This document shows positions 1 through 10,283 of a stretch of DNA of 64,000 bases, one piece after another. The position numbers and the translations under genes were made by a program. The notes under the pieces were generated by a model. The model was not told the origin of the DNA, searched no databases, and was given only the letters and a program-made list of their open reading frames with translations. This stretch comes from Posidonia oceanica. Its lineage: Eukaryota; Streptophyta; Magnoliopsida; Alismatales; Posidoniaceae. Location: positions 103,709,501 through 103,773,500 of the forward strand of contig JAZBRS010000026.1 in the NCBI GenBank assembly GCA_037176725.1, in the 5' to 3' direction. How positions within the stretch are numbered: position 1 is the first letter of the stretch; each line of letters starts with the position of its first letter.

Positions 1-679
1 GTGCTTGGAGGACAAAAGCATGGAAAAGAAAAATCTTGTCTTTGTAACCTTAGTTACTTGAGTGATTAAGTCCTTAGAGATGTCTCAACACCTGGTGTCC
101 TAAAGCCATCTGGTTAGGGAATCACCGATCTAAAGTTCGATAAATAGGTAGCCAAGAAAAAGCCTAAGAAAGCAAGAATTAAGTTCTCTAAATTATTCAA
201 ATGAGATGAAAAGGTATTCAGGTTAGACTTAAAAAATTCACTGTTAAAGACTATTTTTACAAACACAAGGTACATATGAGTCAAATGTAAAGAAGGATGA
301 TGTGAAAGATGGAAAAGAGTCTCCATGACATGAGGAGGAGAGAGAGATCTTGACTTGAGGTAGAGTTGGAGAATAAAGACTCAAGGTATCTTAGAAGCTT
401 TCTAACTTGTTAAAATATTGTGGATAGTGATAGTGTAAATAACTTTTTTATCTTTCTTTATTTTTTTCTTTTCTTCTGGGATTTATGGGTAGATCCGCTG
501 CAAACCCTTACAAGACACCACTCGTCTACTAGGGCAACCTAGGGGTTTAAAGGCTTATTACACGTGCTAAGTGCAATTGCGATTCCTGTGAAAGTGAGTT
601 AGGATTTTTTTTATTTTTTTTTTCTTTTGTTTGAGTCTATTTTGTTTGAGGACTAGCAAAAGATAGGTATGGGGGTATT
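1..679 (+). mobile_element. Ty3/gypsy (Tat/Athila-like) internal 3' region
   Basis: This is the non-coding 3' internal part of an LTR retrotransposon whose 5' side lies outside the window. The stretch around 645-679 reads GAGGACTAGCAAAAGATAGG and then a G-rich tract ending at 679. That arrangement is typical of the polypurine tract just before the 3' LTR of Tat/Athila-type Ty3 elements. No intact reading frame is present. Family assignment rests on this context and on the LTR that follows; it was not tested by alignment. Confidence 0.5.
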
Positions 680-1945
680 TGATTAACACATTATTCTTAC
701 ATGTTTTATGCCCATATTTATCTCTTTTGTTCATAAATAATATTACTCGAGGTATTTTGTGTAATTTGTGCAGGAACTTTGGACCTGAAGAGAAAAGAGA
801 ATAAGAAGGAAGAAAAATGATAAAAGACAAAAAGAAATGCAAATCTAAGGATACAAGAAATGGAAATCCGTGTAAGAAATCAAATATACTTTTTCCACAT
901 GTGTGAACACGAGGAGGAAGATAACATAACAGAATCAACAAAATTAGAGCTAATCTAGGACCAGCTGGCGCCTCCCAAGTGTCAGGGGAAGACCAAGTTG
1001 ACTCAGTCTTTGGCCGTCACATAAATATCTTGGAAACATCTTGTAATTGAAATTCAATTTCCTAAGTTGTATCCGGATTTGTCTCCATGATTACTAAGTC
1101 CTTATAAGCCTATAAAAGGGACCTTTGTGTAAACCATAAGGAGGTTGGATCTTGTACATAAGGAGGCTATCATCTTCCACATTAGGCTTAGATTTTCTTC
1201 TTCTATTGTTTAGAGTTCTTCAAGTTTAGTTTCTATAATCAATGTATTTTATTAATGCAATTTCATTTCTTTATATTAATTATGTCTTGCTCTTCTCCTT
1301 CCCTCTCTTTTATTTTGACGTTTTCCATTATCATGTTAGGCTAAGTTTTTAGATCTAGGGTTTAGCTGAAGTTTATGTATGTTCATATGTTGTGATTAAG
1401 TTTCTCTTTATCTTCTCATGCTTAAATGTTATGATTATGTAGACTGGATGTATATGGCATGGATCGTTTATTATTTGATAAACTTTGATAAATTAATATT
1501 GATGATATCTTTTTAGTCTATGCTTAGGGAAGAATAACTTGGAGGTTGTGTATATAATCGCAAATCTATCATATATCATTTGATTTAGTTTATTTTGTAT
1601 GATTTTATCTTAGGACTTGATAATCTATGGTACTTTGCATATAGGTTATGCTTGTTAGGATAAGAACCATTGAGTAAACTATTTAGATTATGAAGAGAGA
1701 CAAGAGTGGATTTAATCATGTATATTAGATTTTACATAAATGGATTCAAAGTCCTAGGTTTGTTTTAATTAATTTGATTACATTTTATATTTTTAGTTCT
1801 TAATCATCATCACTCTCAAACTCCTTTCAATAACTAATAATTAATCTCTTTGTTTTAAAACTCTATTCTCTTTGGAATCGACTCGTATTTTGCATACGTA
1901 CTACATAGTACACCATGTACTTGCGATTAATTAAAATTTACATCA
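680..1945 (+). mobile_element. 3' LTR of Tat/Athila-like Ty3 element
   Basis: The LTR begins TGATTAACA directly after a polypurine tract and ends TTTACATCA at 1945, so it has TG...CA ends with TGAT/ATCA complementarity. A TATA box (TATAAAAG) lies at 1111-1118. The stretch near 1877-1925 (a GAATCGACTCG-type motif followed by GTACTTGCGA) resembles the LTR tail of Athila/Tat elements. The length of 1266 bp suits the family. The boundaries are inferred from the end structure; no 5' LTR is visible to compare. Confidence 0.5.
1111..1118 (+). promoter_or_regulatory. LTR TATA box
   Basis: TATAAAAG lies in the middle of the LTR at 680-1945, at the expected U3/R position. Predicted transcription would start about 30 bp downstream. 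Confidence 0.45.
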
Positions 1946-3990
1946 ATTGGATACTTAACTTGAGTTGATTTATAGCCTTGATGTACACACTTAAGACATA
2001 CTGTAGCAATGCATAGTGGCAGTGAAGCCATAGGTATTATCAAAATAACTTATACTCAAATCTCATGTATTTCTTCCTTATTCCAATGTCACTAGAAAAA
2101 TAAATTTTTTAAATCCTTGATATTCTTATCACATGTGTTGCTACATCATTGTCACAACTATGGTGAAGTTTTGTAGCAGTGGATATATGGAATCCAGACA
2201 TTCTGAATTTTAATTCCAAAATTCTTTGACACTAGTTTTTCATAATCAGCTGAAGTATGTTTTATTTTTTTTGGCCTCCTTTGAGCCTCACATATATTTG
2301 GTGTACTTCAGAATACTGAATTATTTTGCTGGATAATATACGCTTATCTATATTAGAAAGAAAGAGAAGATCTTGGTTCTCTTTGCCACTTGAACTTATT
2401 CAGAGATTCAGATTCTGAAGCATAATGCGGTACACATGATTACCAATATGAGAATGGAGCTTTCTTCCTTCCACACCTTCCTATCCTTTGCAGAAGCCAT
2501 CAGGGCAGTATGTGAAATTTTAAGGAGAAGCAATAGGAAGAATTTTTTGGAGTCATGTGCATAAGAGAAAAGAAGAGGAGCCTGTAAAATGTTGTGAAGG
2601 GGCAATTTGCCTTAAATAACGAGATTCAATTGCTTTATATCTTTTTTTTAGCAGTAATTGCTTTATATCTTCAATTACACAACATTGTTATAATCTGTAT
2701 TTGTTTGCTTGATAATGCTCCATACTGCCTGTTCTCCATATTACTGTTTTATGGATGACTTTTTCTTTTTTGTATTTCTTGATTTCATGATTAGAAATAG
2801 TGGAAAAGGATCTAATCATGTATAATTTGACAGAGGATGTAGTGTCTGATAAAAATAAATGGAGAAGGGATTCGATTGCTGACCCCAACTTGTGGGATTT
2901 TGTCTTATTGGTAGTGTTTTGAAAGATATATCTTTATAACCTTGATTGGAAACGTTGACTTAACTGTAGTTTTATTATTTATAATTCATGTTTTACTATT
3001 TGCAAAGGAAGGGTGCAAGGTGAATGCTGATCATTTCTTTTCTCAAAATCAAGTTCTTCCTTCTTCTCTCCCCCCTTCTTTTGGAGTGGCAAAGGTGACC
3101 CTCTTCTGTCAATTTTTTGTTATTGAAAGGGACTTCTATATTATGATTATTTTATTTGTGAAATATTCAAATGTTACATATTCTGTTGTATTAAATCGAT
3201 ATTCAATATGTTTGATTGTTTTCCATCTCCAATTTCATTTAAACTACATTCTATAAGATATGTAGAATATTGATAACGCCTTAAAGACATGCATGATATC
3301 CATAGCTACCCTCTTCTGAGGGGCTGAAAGCAGACTAAACGAAACCAGAGCCAAACCCTATATGAAAACTCATATAGCTTTAAGTTTATATCATGGAGCT
3401 TGTACTCAAATGCTTGGTATTCTCTTCTTAGTTGTAACATGTTGTTAGGCAATTTAAAATCTTATGAATTCTTGATATTCTTATCAAATGTTACAATACA
3501 TTATTGTCACAAGTATGGTGAGATTTGTTGCACAGGATATGGGGAACCCAGACATTCTGAGTTATAAGACTAATTTCTTTGACACTGCAATTCCATAATT
3601 TGCTGAAGCATTTTTTTTATATGTTGGCCTCTTTTGAGCTTTGCATGTATTTTGTGCTACTTTAATATACTGAATAATTTGTTGTACTTCTATTAATAGT
3701 CATGAGGTTCATTCCCTTTTTTACCTGGAATGTTAACAAAAAGGAAAGATGAGGATTTCGTAAGTTCTTCTCACTTGTCTCCATACGAGGCCCATTTAAT
3801 GTCATGATTTTGTATTCTTCTGTGACTTCATTCTTTTTCTTCTGGTCTGCTTTTATTCCATTATGAATACTGATGTTTAAATAGTTATTTTTAGCTGCCC
3901 AGACATGTCTAAATTCTGCCCAGATTTCTAGCATAACATTCCCAAACCAGGTGGATTTTTATCATCCATGCAGTTTATGAGAGTTTTCAT
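1946..3990. other. No recognisable gene; degenerate AT-rich DNA
   Basis: Short frames occur on both strands but none resembles a protein family I know. The only structure seen is the diverged direct duplication listed separately (2052-2331 and 3402-3684). Confidence 0.5.
2052..3684 (+). repeat. Diverged direct duplication, about 280 bp per copy
   Basis: The copies are 2052-2331 and 3402-3684. Shared blocks in the same order include TACTCAAAT, TTGATATTCTTATCA, ATTGTCACAA, CAGACATTCTGA, CTTTGACACT and ATACTGAAT. The copies differ by many substitutions and small indels, so the duplication is old. The DNA between them (2332-3401) is not repeated. It may represent two ends or two copies of an unrecognised element. 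Confidence 0.6.
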
Positions 3991-4375
3991 ATGGGGGTTT
4001 TAACAAATGCTGCCCTTCAGAGATGTAGTTTTCATCTTGCCAGAAGATGTGTTTTTTGCTATTCAGATAGTGAGGACTTTGGTCATCTCTTTTGGGACTG
4101 TGGGACAGCTCGTGGATGGTGGCTTTCTTTACTTTGGGGCAAATTCTGTGAGCAGCTCCTTGATGGCTCAATTGTGACTTTTTGGGATATATGAGATTAG
4201 TTAGGACGATGGCAGGGAATACGAAGGAAGGTTTGGAGGATCCTTCCTCATGTTTTGTGATGGACAAAATGAATTGAAAGAAATCACCGAATCTTTCGAA
4301 GAAAAAGTAATACTCTTGTGGACATCTGAGATAGAATTGTATCCTTTGTCTTGGAATGGTACCCTCCTGTGTGGG
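3991..4375 (+). pseudogene. LINE (non-LTR retrotransposon) zf-RVT C-terminal remnant
   Basis: The + frame contains C-V-F-C followed by SEDFGHLFWDC and a tryptophan-rich tail. This is the zinc-binding reverse-transcriptase C-terminal domain (zf-RVT) found at the end of plant L1-type LINE ORF2. Similarity continues past a stop at 4192 through a W-R-I-L-P...W-T-K...E-R-N-x-R-I-F stretch, the usual end of ORF2, to about 4370. Reverse transcriptase and endonuclease domains are missing, so this is a 5'-truncated, inactive copy, as LINEs commonly leave. Confidence 0.75.
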
Positions 4376-4757
4376 TGAGTCTGCTTGATGCTTTTAATCG
4401 GGATTGGTTGCTGGGTTTTTTGATAGGCTGACCCCTGTTATGTGTTTCTTGTTATAGTTTTTGTGGTTTATCCTCTTGATAAGCTTATTTTGTTCTTGTA
4501 TCTCTGACACTGTAGCCAGCTCTCTTGGCCTCACCAACAGTACCAGCTCCCACCTTCTTTTTTGTGAGAGTTGGGAGCTGTGTTTGCCAACAAGCAACTC
4601 CAATAAGTCTCAGCACGCTCTTCAGTCCCAAATCGATCCACAACTATTGCCAGTGGTTGCCGCTGTGGACAAAGTGGAGATGGCTGCCGGGATGCTTGTA
4701 CGGTAACATGACACCACCGCCATACCTGTCGAGGTGGTGCTAGTGCTGTTGGTGGCG

Positions 4758-5075
4758 CTAGTAGTTGTGACACGGCATGAACTTCGCCGTCAACAGTGGT
4801 AAGATCCGCTGGTAGGAACTAGACTGCGTACAAGACCCATACGCGGATGGCAACGTGAAGGAGGTTTTCCTACTCATAGACAATGGAGGACTTGAGGTGG
4901 TGGAGATCGGCAGGCTCGAGGACTTGGATAATAGGAACATTCGGATCTTGAGTGGGGAAGCCTGGTCATGGTTGGCGAGATCGTACTCTTCAACAAGGTT
5001 GAAGAGGTCCTTGTCGGAGGTGATGGAGATTAAAGCATCGAGATCCTTCGTCGACAGCCGACACCAGAGGCATCG
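4758..5075 (-). pseudogene. PB1-domain protein fragment
   Basis: The minus frame encodes, in order, LSTKDLDALISITSDKDL, then NLVEEYDLA and ASPLKIRMFL, followed by a Ser/Pro-rich tail. This is the C-terminal half of a PB1 domain, including the acidic OPCA-like segment, as in plant PB1 proteins of the kind 'octicosapeptide/Phox/Bem1p family'. The N-terminal half (basic lysine strand) is not recognisable upstream, and no start codon or long downstream frame follows. The fragment is GC-rich compared with its surroundings and next to a LINE remnant, which suggests a captured or retroposed gene piece. Whether it is transcribed is unknown. Confidence 0.6.
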
Positions 5076-5556
5076 TCGAGGGAGGAGACGGAGGAGGACG
5101 ACGAGCAGGTGGAGATCACCACCAGGGTTTTGGTTCTAGGGTTAGGGTTTGGAATAGGAGAGCTCGAGTGGTGGAGGAAGAGGAGGGGGTGGAGCTGGGG
5201 AGCTGCTATAATCAGCTGCCAAATTTATTCTTTGGTGAACAGTGTTAGGAGTTTGGAGATCCCATGGAAGCTGGGAGTTAGTGACCTGTTTGTTTGGAGA
5301 ATCTACTTCCAAATAGTGTTGGGAGCTATGGGAGTCAAGATTTGATGCAAATAAACGCACCTTTAGTCATGTGGTCACTGCAACAGTAGTGTTAATCCAA
5401 AGCCCATTGAACTTCTCCATTTCAACTATTCATTTTTTGTTCAAAGATGAAATCTAAGTTAAACAGTATCTGTAGGGTCATGATAACATTTGAATCTTTA
5501 GTACTTACCTTGGATTTTATTCCATTATGTATAGGATGGTCATCAATGTTAATTAA

Positions 5557-6345
5557 CTAGAGTTTGACATCTTTTTCCTTTTTCTTTACTGTAGTGAAGT
5601 TGCATGTTGTTGAACTAGTGTTGTGCATGATAGTGAGCTTGAGGCATGTGCTTGGTGCATGGATCACAACTTTTAGTTCAAGCTACTGATTGTTTCATGT
5701 ATGTTGATTTAACCTACTTAAAAAAATAAAGCAATGTTGTGCATAATATTGACTATTGATCTAGTAAAACCTTCTTGAATCAATGAAGCCTAAAAAATAA
5801 AAGTTGCATGCTGTTGAACTAGAGTTTGACATCTTTTTCCTTTTTCTTTACTGTAGTGAAGTTGCATGCTGTTGAACTAGTGTTGTGCATGATAGTGAAC
5901 TTGAGGCGTGTGCTTGGTGCATGGATCACAACTTTTGTTCAAGCTACTGATTGTTTCATGTATGTTGATTTAACCTACTTAAAAAAATAAAGCAATGTTG
6001 TGCATAATATTGACTATCGATCTAGTAAAACCTTCTTGAATCAATGAAGCCTAAAAAATAAAAGTTGCATGCTGTAGTGAAGTTGCATACTGTTGAACTA
6101 GAGTTTGACATCTTTTTCCTTTTTCTTTACTGTAGTGAAGTTGCATGCTGTTGAACTAGTGTTGTGCATGATAGTGAGCTTGAGGCGTGTGCTTGGTGCA
6201 TGGATCACAACTTTTAGTTCAAGCTACTGATTGTTTCATGTATGTTGATTTAACCTACTTAAAAAAATAAAGCAATGTTGTGCATAATATTGACTATTGA
6301 TCTAGTAAAACCTTCTTGAATCAATGAAGCCTAAAAAATAAAAAG
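5557..6345 (+). repeat. Three-copy tandem repeat, 262-279 bp unit
   Basis: The units start at CTAGAGTTTGACATC at 5557, 5819 and 6098. They are nearly identical; the third copy is preceded by 17 extra bp that duplicate its own GTAGTGAAGTTGCAT segment. High identity means recent expansion. No reading frame spans the units. Each carries a pyrimidine-rich TTTTTCCTTTTTCTTTACTG stretch ending in TAG that would look like a 3' splice site to the spliceosome. Confidence 0.9.
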
Positions 6346-6733
6346 ATCCTCAAAGATTAGTCCTGAATTAATTGAATGGGGAATTACGATCTGTTGAGTT
6401 TCTGATTTCTCATTTGACTATCACATTTATTAGCTGACAATCCAATTTTATTTGTTTTCTGACAACCCACCCAACTTATTCCTTGATATTTGAATAATGT
6501 GCTCTGGAGAGCATAGCACCGATTAAGTGGGTCTCATTTCATGTTATTTTGATGCACAACCACAAATTTTTTTGTTAGTTCAATTTTGTTATGTTTGGTC
6601 AGTATTCAAAAATTTTAAGATTGATTTGTAAGCACTACGCACAAAATTTATCTAAGTGCTGTATGAAATGAATTTCTTAATTTCTTGTATGTATGATGTT
6701 GACCTTTGACTGTTAAATTTTGACACGACAGAT

Positions 6734-6813
6734 GACGTGGAAGCATAGATATCTTGAGCAGTTATCCCAGCTTGTTCAAAGTGTCTGCACAGCAAGAGGA
6801 CTAGGTGAATGAG
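6734..6813 (+). other. Possible degenerate terminal exon
   Basis: After an ACAG acceptor-like site there is a short frame starting ATGACGTGG that ends in TGA after about 26 codons. Composition is more gene-like than the surroundings. No family is recognised and no partner exons were found, so this may be chance. Confidence 0.15.
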
Positions 6814-6959
6814 GTTGTGTCATGGATGTGCATAGTACTGGCTCACAAGCTTTATTCAGGAGGAATTTGGAAGAGCTGACCAGCATACTGAACCTTATTC
6901 AATTTACCTGGGTCAAGAGGATTATATTATCTGGTTAGAACTGAATTTTTTTGTAGATT

Positions 6960-7163
6960 GTGATTTTTTGTCAAGAAGAGGAAGACGATCTTTGCCTGTC
7001 AATTTGGGAATGCAAATTCAGCAAAGACGTGTGGAGTGAAATGCAAAAGGATTGGAAGTTGTCTCATATCCTCATTTACAACAGATGGAATAAAATCTTT
7101 TTACGCCCTCTGCAAAAAAAAAAAAATGGAAATGCATGTTGTGTTCTAAGCTCTTGTATATAG
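6960..7163 (+). pseudogene. Possible second zf-RVT-like remnant
   Basis: The frame has C-Q-E-E-E-D-D-L...W-E-C-K-F-S-K-D-V-W, the spacing seen in zf-RVT domains of LINE ORF2 (a cysteine, an acidic stretch, then W-x-C-x-F-x-x-x-x-W). Similarity is short and the second half of the frame is not related. It could be a decayed LINE tail or coincidence. Confidence 0.3.
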
Positions 7164-8400
7164 GAAGTATATCGAGGAGAGTATATTGCTGGGGCAGTTT
7201 TTGGCTTGAGCTTAATTATATCCTTTTTTCTTGCTGCCACAAGAAAGTCCAGTGAACGGCATTTTTATTTCTTGTGTTTTCACAATCATCCCCCTTCTTA
7301 TTACTCCCACAAGAAAGTCTAGTGAACTGCTTTTTAACTACCTTTGAGTTCAACCCATTTCTTAAAAAAAGAAGCTTGTCTCATATCAGTTCAAGCTTCA
7401 TTTTCGACTTTAATTTTAGTTTGGCAATCTACAAAGTTAATTTCCTTTCTACTTTTAAAAGGAAAAAACTAAAATTTTAATTTTCCGAATTCCTTCAACA
7501 ATAGAGTTTTCTTAATTTAGTAAAAAATCCATTATTTAATATTTTCTAATAAAAATTGAAATGTTACTTCCTTCGTGTTGTTGAAACGTTACTTCAACAA
7601 TGATGTTACCAGTAATGATGTCTCAGACTTCTGTTTTTCTTTGAAAAATCTTTAGAATTTCTTTATCAAGAGGAACGAGGCCTAGTGATATTATTTGGTG
7701 CATGCCGTTTGCCAAATCCACACTGCCTTTGAGATGGAAACAGCTTTGCGCTCTCAGCTTTTGGGTGCTATTAGTAACCGTGATAATGTATCAAACAAAG
7801 GGGTACATGCATGCATGAGGCGTAATGCTCATTTGTTTTCAACCAACTTACCAGTAGATGCTTTATGTTGCCAATATTGATGGTATTAGGTTTGTATTCC
7901 AAAAGCTCACATTCATCAAGGACTTCTCCAGTTATGGGCTAACATCATTAGGACCATCAAGTTGAGAATTGACAACCGATGGTTTTAATTTCCTTTCTTT
8001 AACGCTGCGTTCCAACAGGCAAATTTAAGGTCTCCTATATTGTTTGACCACATGTTCGGCTTCTCTAGGAAATAAATATCGACGAACGAACGATACTGTG
8101 AATCAAGATCGATATTACAACTTCAAATTTTTGGTCTAATTATTGATATGGATCATGATGATTGTATGGCAGGGTAGTAGTATGTTAGGACAACCAACCA
8201 TCATAAAAGGTTTCATAGGCCTTTTCAGGTTGTAACCATGGAATACTCTGTGCCCTAGGAGAGCAGAAGGAAAAGATGACATTAGTGTCATACAGTCATA
8301 TGCTGTGGATCAAACGACATAAATCTCATGTTATTCACTCTCGATCGACACTTACAATTTTTAAATGGGGGCTAAAAAAAAAAAAAAAATCATACTGACC
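7164..8400. other. Intergenic, nothing recognised
   Basis: No convincing gene, RNA or repeat is seen. The region probably holds the 3' UTR of the minus-strand PPR gene near 8300-8400. The 61-codon + frame at 7695-7880 has no recognisable similarity. Confidence 0.4.
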
Positions 8401-9807
8401 TCAATGGATGGCTCCTGCCAAGAACTTGTGCATCCTACCACCAACCTCAATCATACTCCAACCAACAGTTTTAGTAACATTCCCATCACAATTCATCATT
8501 TCCCTCCACTTGCTTGCCTCTTCCCACCGCCCACATTTAGCATACATATTCACAAGCATCATGTACTCCCCATCTCTCAAGCAATCCTTTCTTCCTACCA
8601 TCAACTTGGTCACTGCCTCTCCAACCTCCATATTCCCATGAATTATGCATGCACTTAGCAGCACGCCCATCACAGCAGTGCTAGGCTCCAAAGGCATCGA
8701 CCTCATGAGCTCAAGTGCACAAGCAAGCCATCCATCTCGGCCAAGAAGATCGATTACGCGCCCGTAGTGCTCTGGCTTGGGCTCGAGCCCATGATTCTCC
8801 ATGCTGTGGAAGTAGTAGCATCCCTCTTCAACCAGTCCTGAGTGGCTACAAGTGCTCAGGAGGCCAATGAAAGTTATGTCGTCAGGCTGCAAGCCTTCAT
8901 CTTGCATGGAATGGAAGTGTATGATGGAAGCCTTACCGTGGCCATGGAAAGCGAGGCCGGAGATCATTGAATTCCAACAGTACAAGTCTCTGCCCTGGGT
9001 CTTGTAGAACACCACTAGAGCTCCGTCTATGCTTCCACTTTTTGCATACATGTCAATTGGTACTGCAGTGATGTGCGAATGTAGCACGAGTCCGAGTTCT
9101 ATTGCATGAATGTGCATGTCTTGCCCAGCAGCCAGCAAGCCCATACGAGCACATGCAGAGATAACGCTTGTAAGGGTCAGGTGATTTGGTTTCACTCCTT
9201 CGGATTTCAGCTGACGGAACAAATCCAAGACCTCAATGTAATAGTCGGCCTGCAGCAGGCCAGAGAGGAGGGTGTTCCATGAGACAACGTCTCTTTCTAA
9301 CATTTCATCAAACACCTCGCGAGCTTGGTCCATGTCGACAACTTTGACATGCACGAAAATCATTGAATTCCACGACATAATGTCTCTGTCAGGACTGGCC
9401 TCGAATATACTCTCAGCAGGATCGACCATGCCCATGCTTGCGTACCCGGACAGCATGGTGTTGTAAGACACCTGATCCTTCAGAAGCATTTCATCGAACA
9501 GCTTTGCGGCAGCCTCAATTTCTCCGTGACGAACGCAGACATCGAGCATGGAATTCCAAGATGTAACGTCTTTTGCGCTCATTCCATCGAACATTCTGGC
9601 GGCACTGGTAGTGTCGGAGAATGCTGAGTACATGGAGAGCTGAGCAGTCTGGACGAACAGGTGGCTGGAGAAACCGGTCTTCACTGTTTGGCCATGGAAT
9701 GCAAACCCAATGCCGGGAGGTGGGATTTTAGAAGCTGCCTTGAATAGAATTGGAAAGGTATAGTTGTCACCTTGAAAGCCCAGCTCTTGAAATTTCACAA
9801 ATGCCAT
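8401..9807 (-). CDS. Pentatricopeptide repeat protein, PLS class with E domain
   Basis: This single-exon frame encodes about 468 residues with tandem P, L and S type PPR motifs. Typical repeat ends such as KDVTSWNSMLD, RDVVSWNTLLSG and RDLYCWNSMISG occur every 31-36 residues, followed by KPNHLTLTSVISACARMG and PDDITFIGLLSTCSHSGL. The C-terminus has an E domain (EPSTAVMGVLLSACIIHGN) and a short E+ part ending about 470 codons in, with no DYW deaminase. Such proteins bind organellar RNA and recruit a deaminase for C-to-U editing. The start is doubtful: the frame opens within the first repeat (about 12 codons downstream of TAA at 9844-9846), and no transit peptide is visible. The first ATG is at 9807-9805; an in-frame GTG lies two codons earlier. 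A 5' exon may exist, or the gene may have lost its N-terminus. It lies 470 bp downstream of, and on the same strand as, eIFiso4G. Confidence 0.85.
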   Translation of the reverse strand: MAFVKFQELGFQGDNYTFPILFKAASKIPPPGIGFAFHGQTVKTGFSSHLFVQTAQLSMYSAFSDTTSAARMFDGMSAKDVTSWNSMLDVCVRHGEIEAAAKLFDEMLLKDQVSYNTMLSGYASMGMVDPAESIFEASPDRDIMSWNSMIFVHVKVVDMDQAREVFDEMLERDVVSWNTLLSGLLQADYYIEVLDLFRQLKSEGVKPNHLTLTSVISACARMGLLAAGQDMHIHAIELGLVLHSHITAVPIDMYAKSGSIDGALVVFYKTQGRDLYCWNSMISGLAFHGHGKASIIHFHSMQDEGLQPDDITFIGLLSTCSHSGLVEEGCYYFHSMENHGLEPKPEHYGRVIDLLGRDGWLACALELMRSMPLEPSTAVMGVLLSACIIHGNMEVGEAVTKLMVGRKDCLRDGEYMMLVNMYAKCGRWEEASKWREMMNCDGNVTKTVGWSMIEVGGRMHKFLAGAIH

Positions 9808-9813
9808 AATCAC

Positions 9814-10283
9814 CTCGGCCCAGTTCCGGCCGGCGAAGGTCGTTTACCTTGTGAAGTGGAGCATATCGCCATTGCTCTAGACACTGATGGAAACGGTTCA
9901 AGTTCTGAATAAAACAGATACTGTAGTATTTATACAATAGTTCTATTCAAAGAATCTAAAATTTCATGAATATTCTCTTAAAGAGTTTGACGTCAACGAT
10001 GAAAAGTAACAATGGAGTACAGTATAGAAATAAAGAAAATAACACATTTGATTTCCTACTTGAATCAATAATCAAAACAAATCTGATCTCGAAAATATAC
10101 ATCTCATAAACATTTAACTGCTTCTCATGGCGTAATAACACAAATTGTAGGGGTAACACAAGTAGCTCACCTCATGGGGAAAAAGAGGGAAGACCAAGAC
10201 AGCAAATAGGAAAGCAAATGTTCTTGTACTTTTTAGAGATACAGACAACACTCTACCCTGAAGATTATATGACAAATTTGCCT
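9814..10283 (-). other. Spacer between eIFiso4G stop and PPR gene
   Basis: The 470-bp non-coding stretch holds the 3' UTR of eIFiso4G and the upstream region of the PPR gene. No repeat is seen. The short region suggests a compact gene pair compared with the bloated intron next to it. Confidence 0.5.

Noticed and set aside
2942..3256. 104-codon + frame as an exon
   Set aside because: Ends near a GCAAAG/GTGACC donor-like site, but no family similarity and no partner exons.
8365..8658. 97-codon + strand frame
   Set aside because: Antisense to the PPR E domain.
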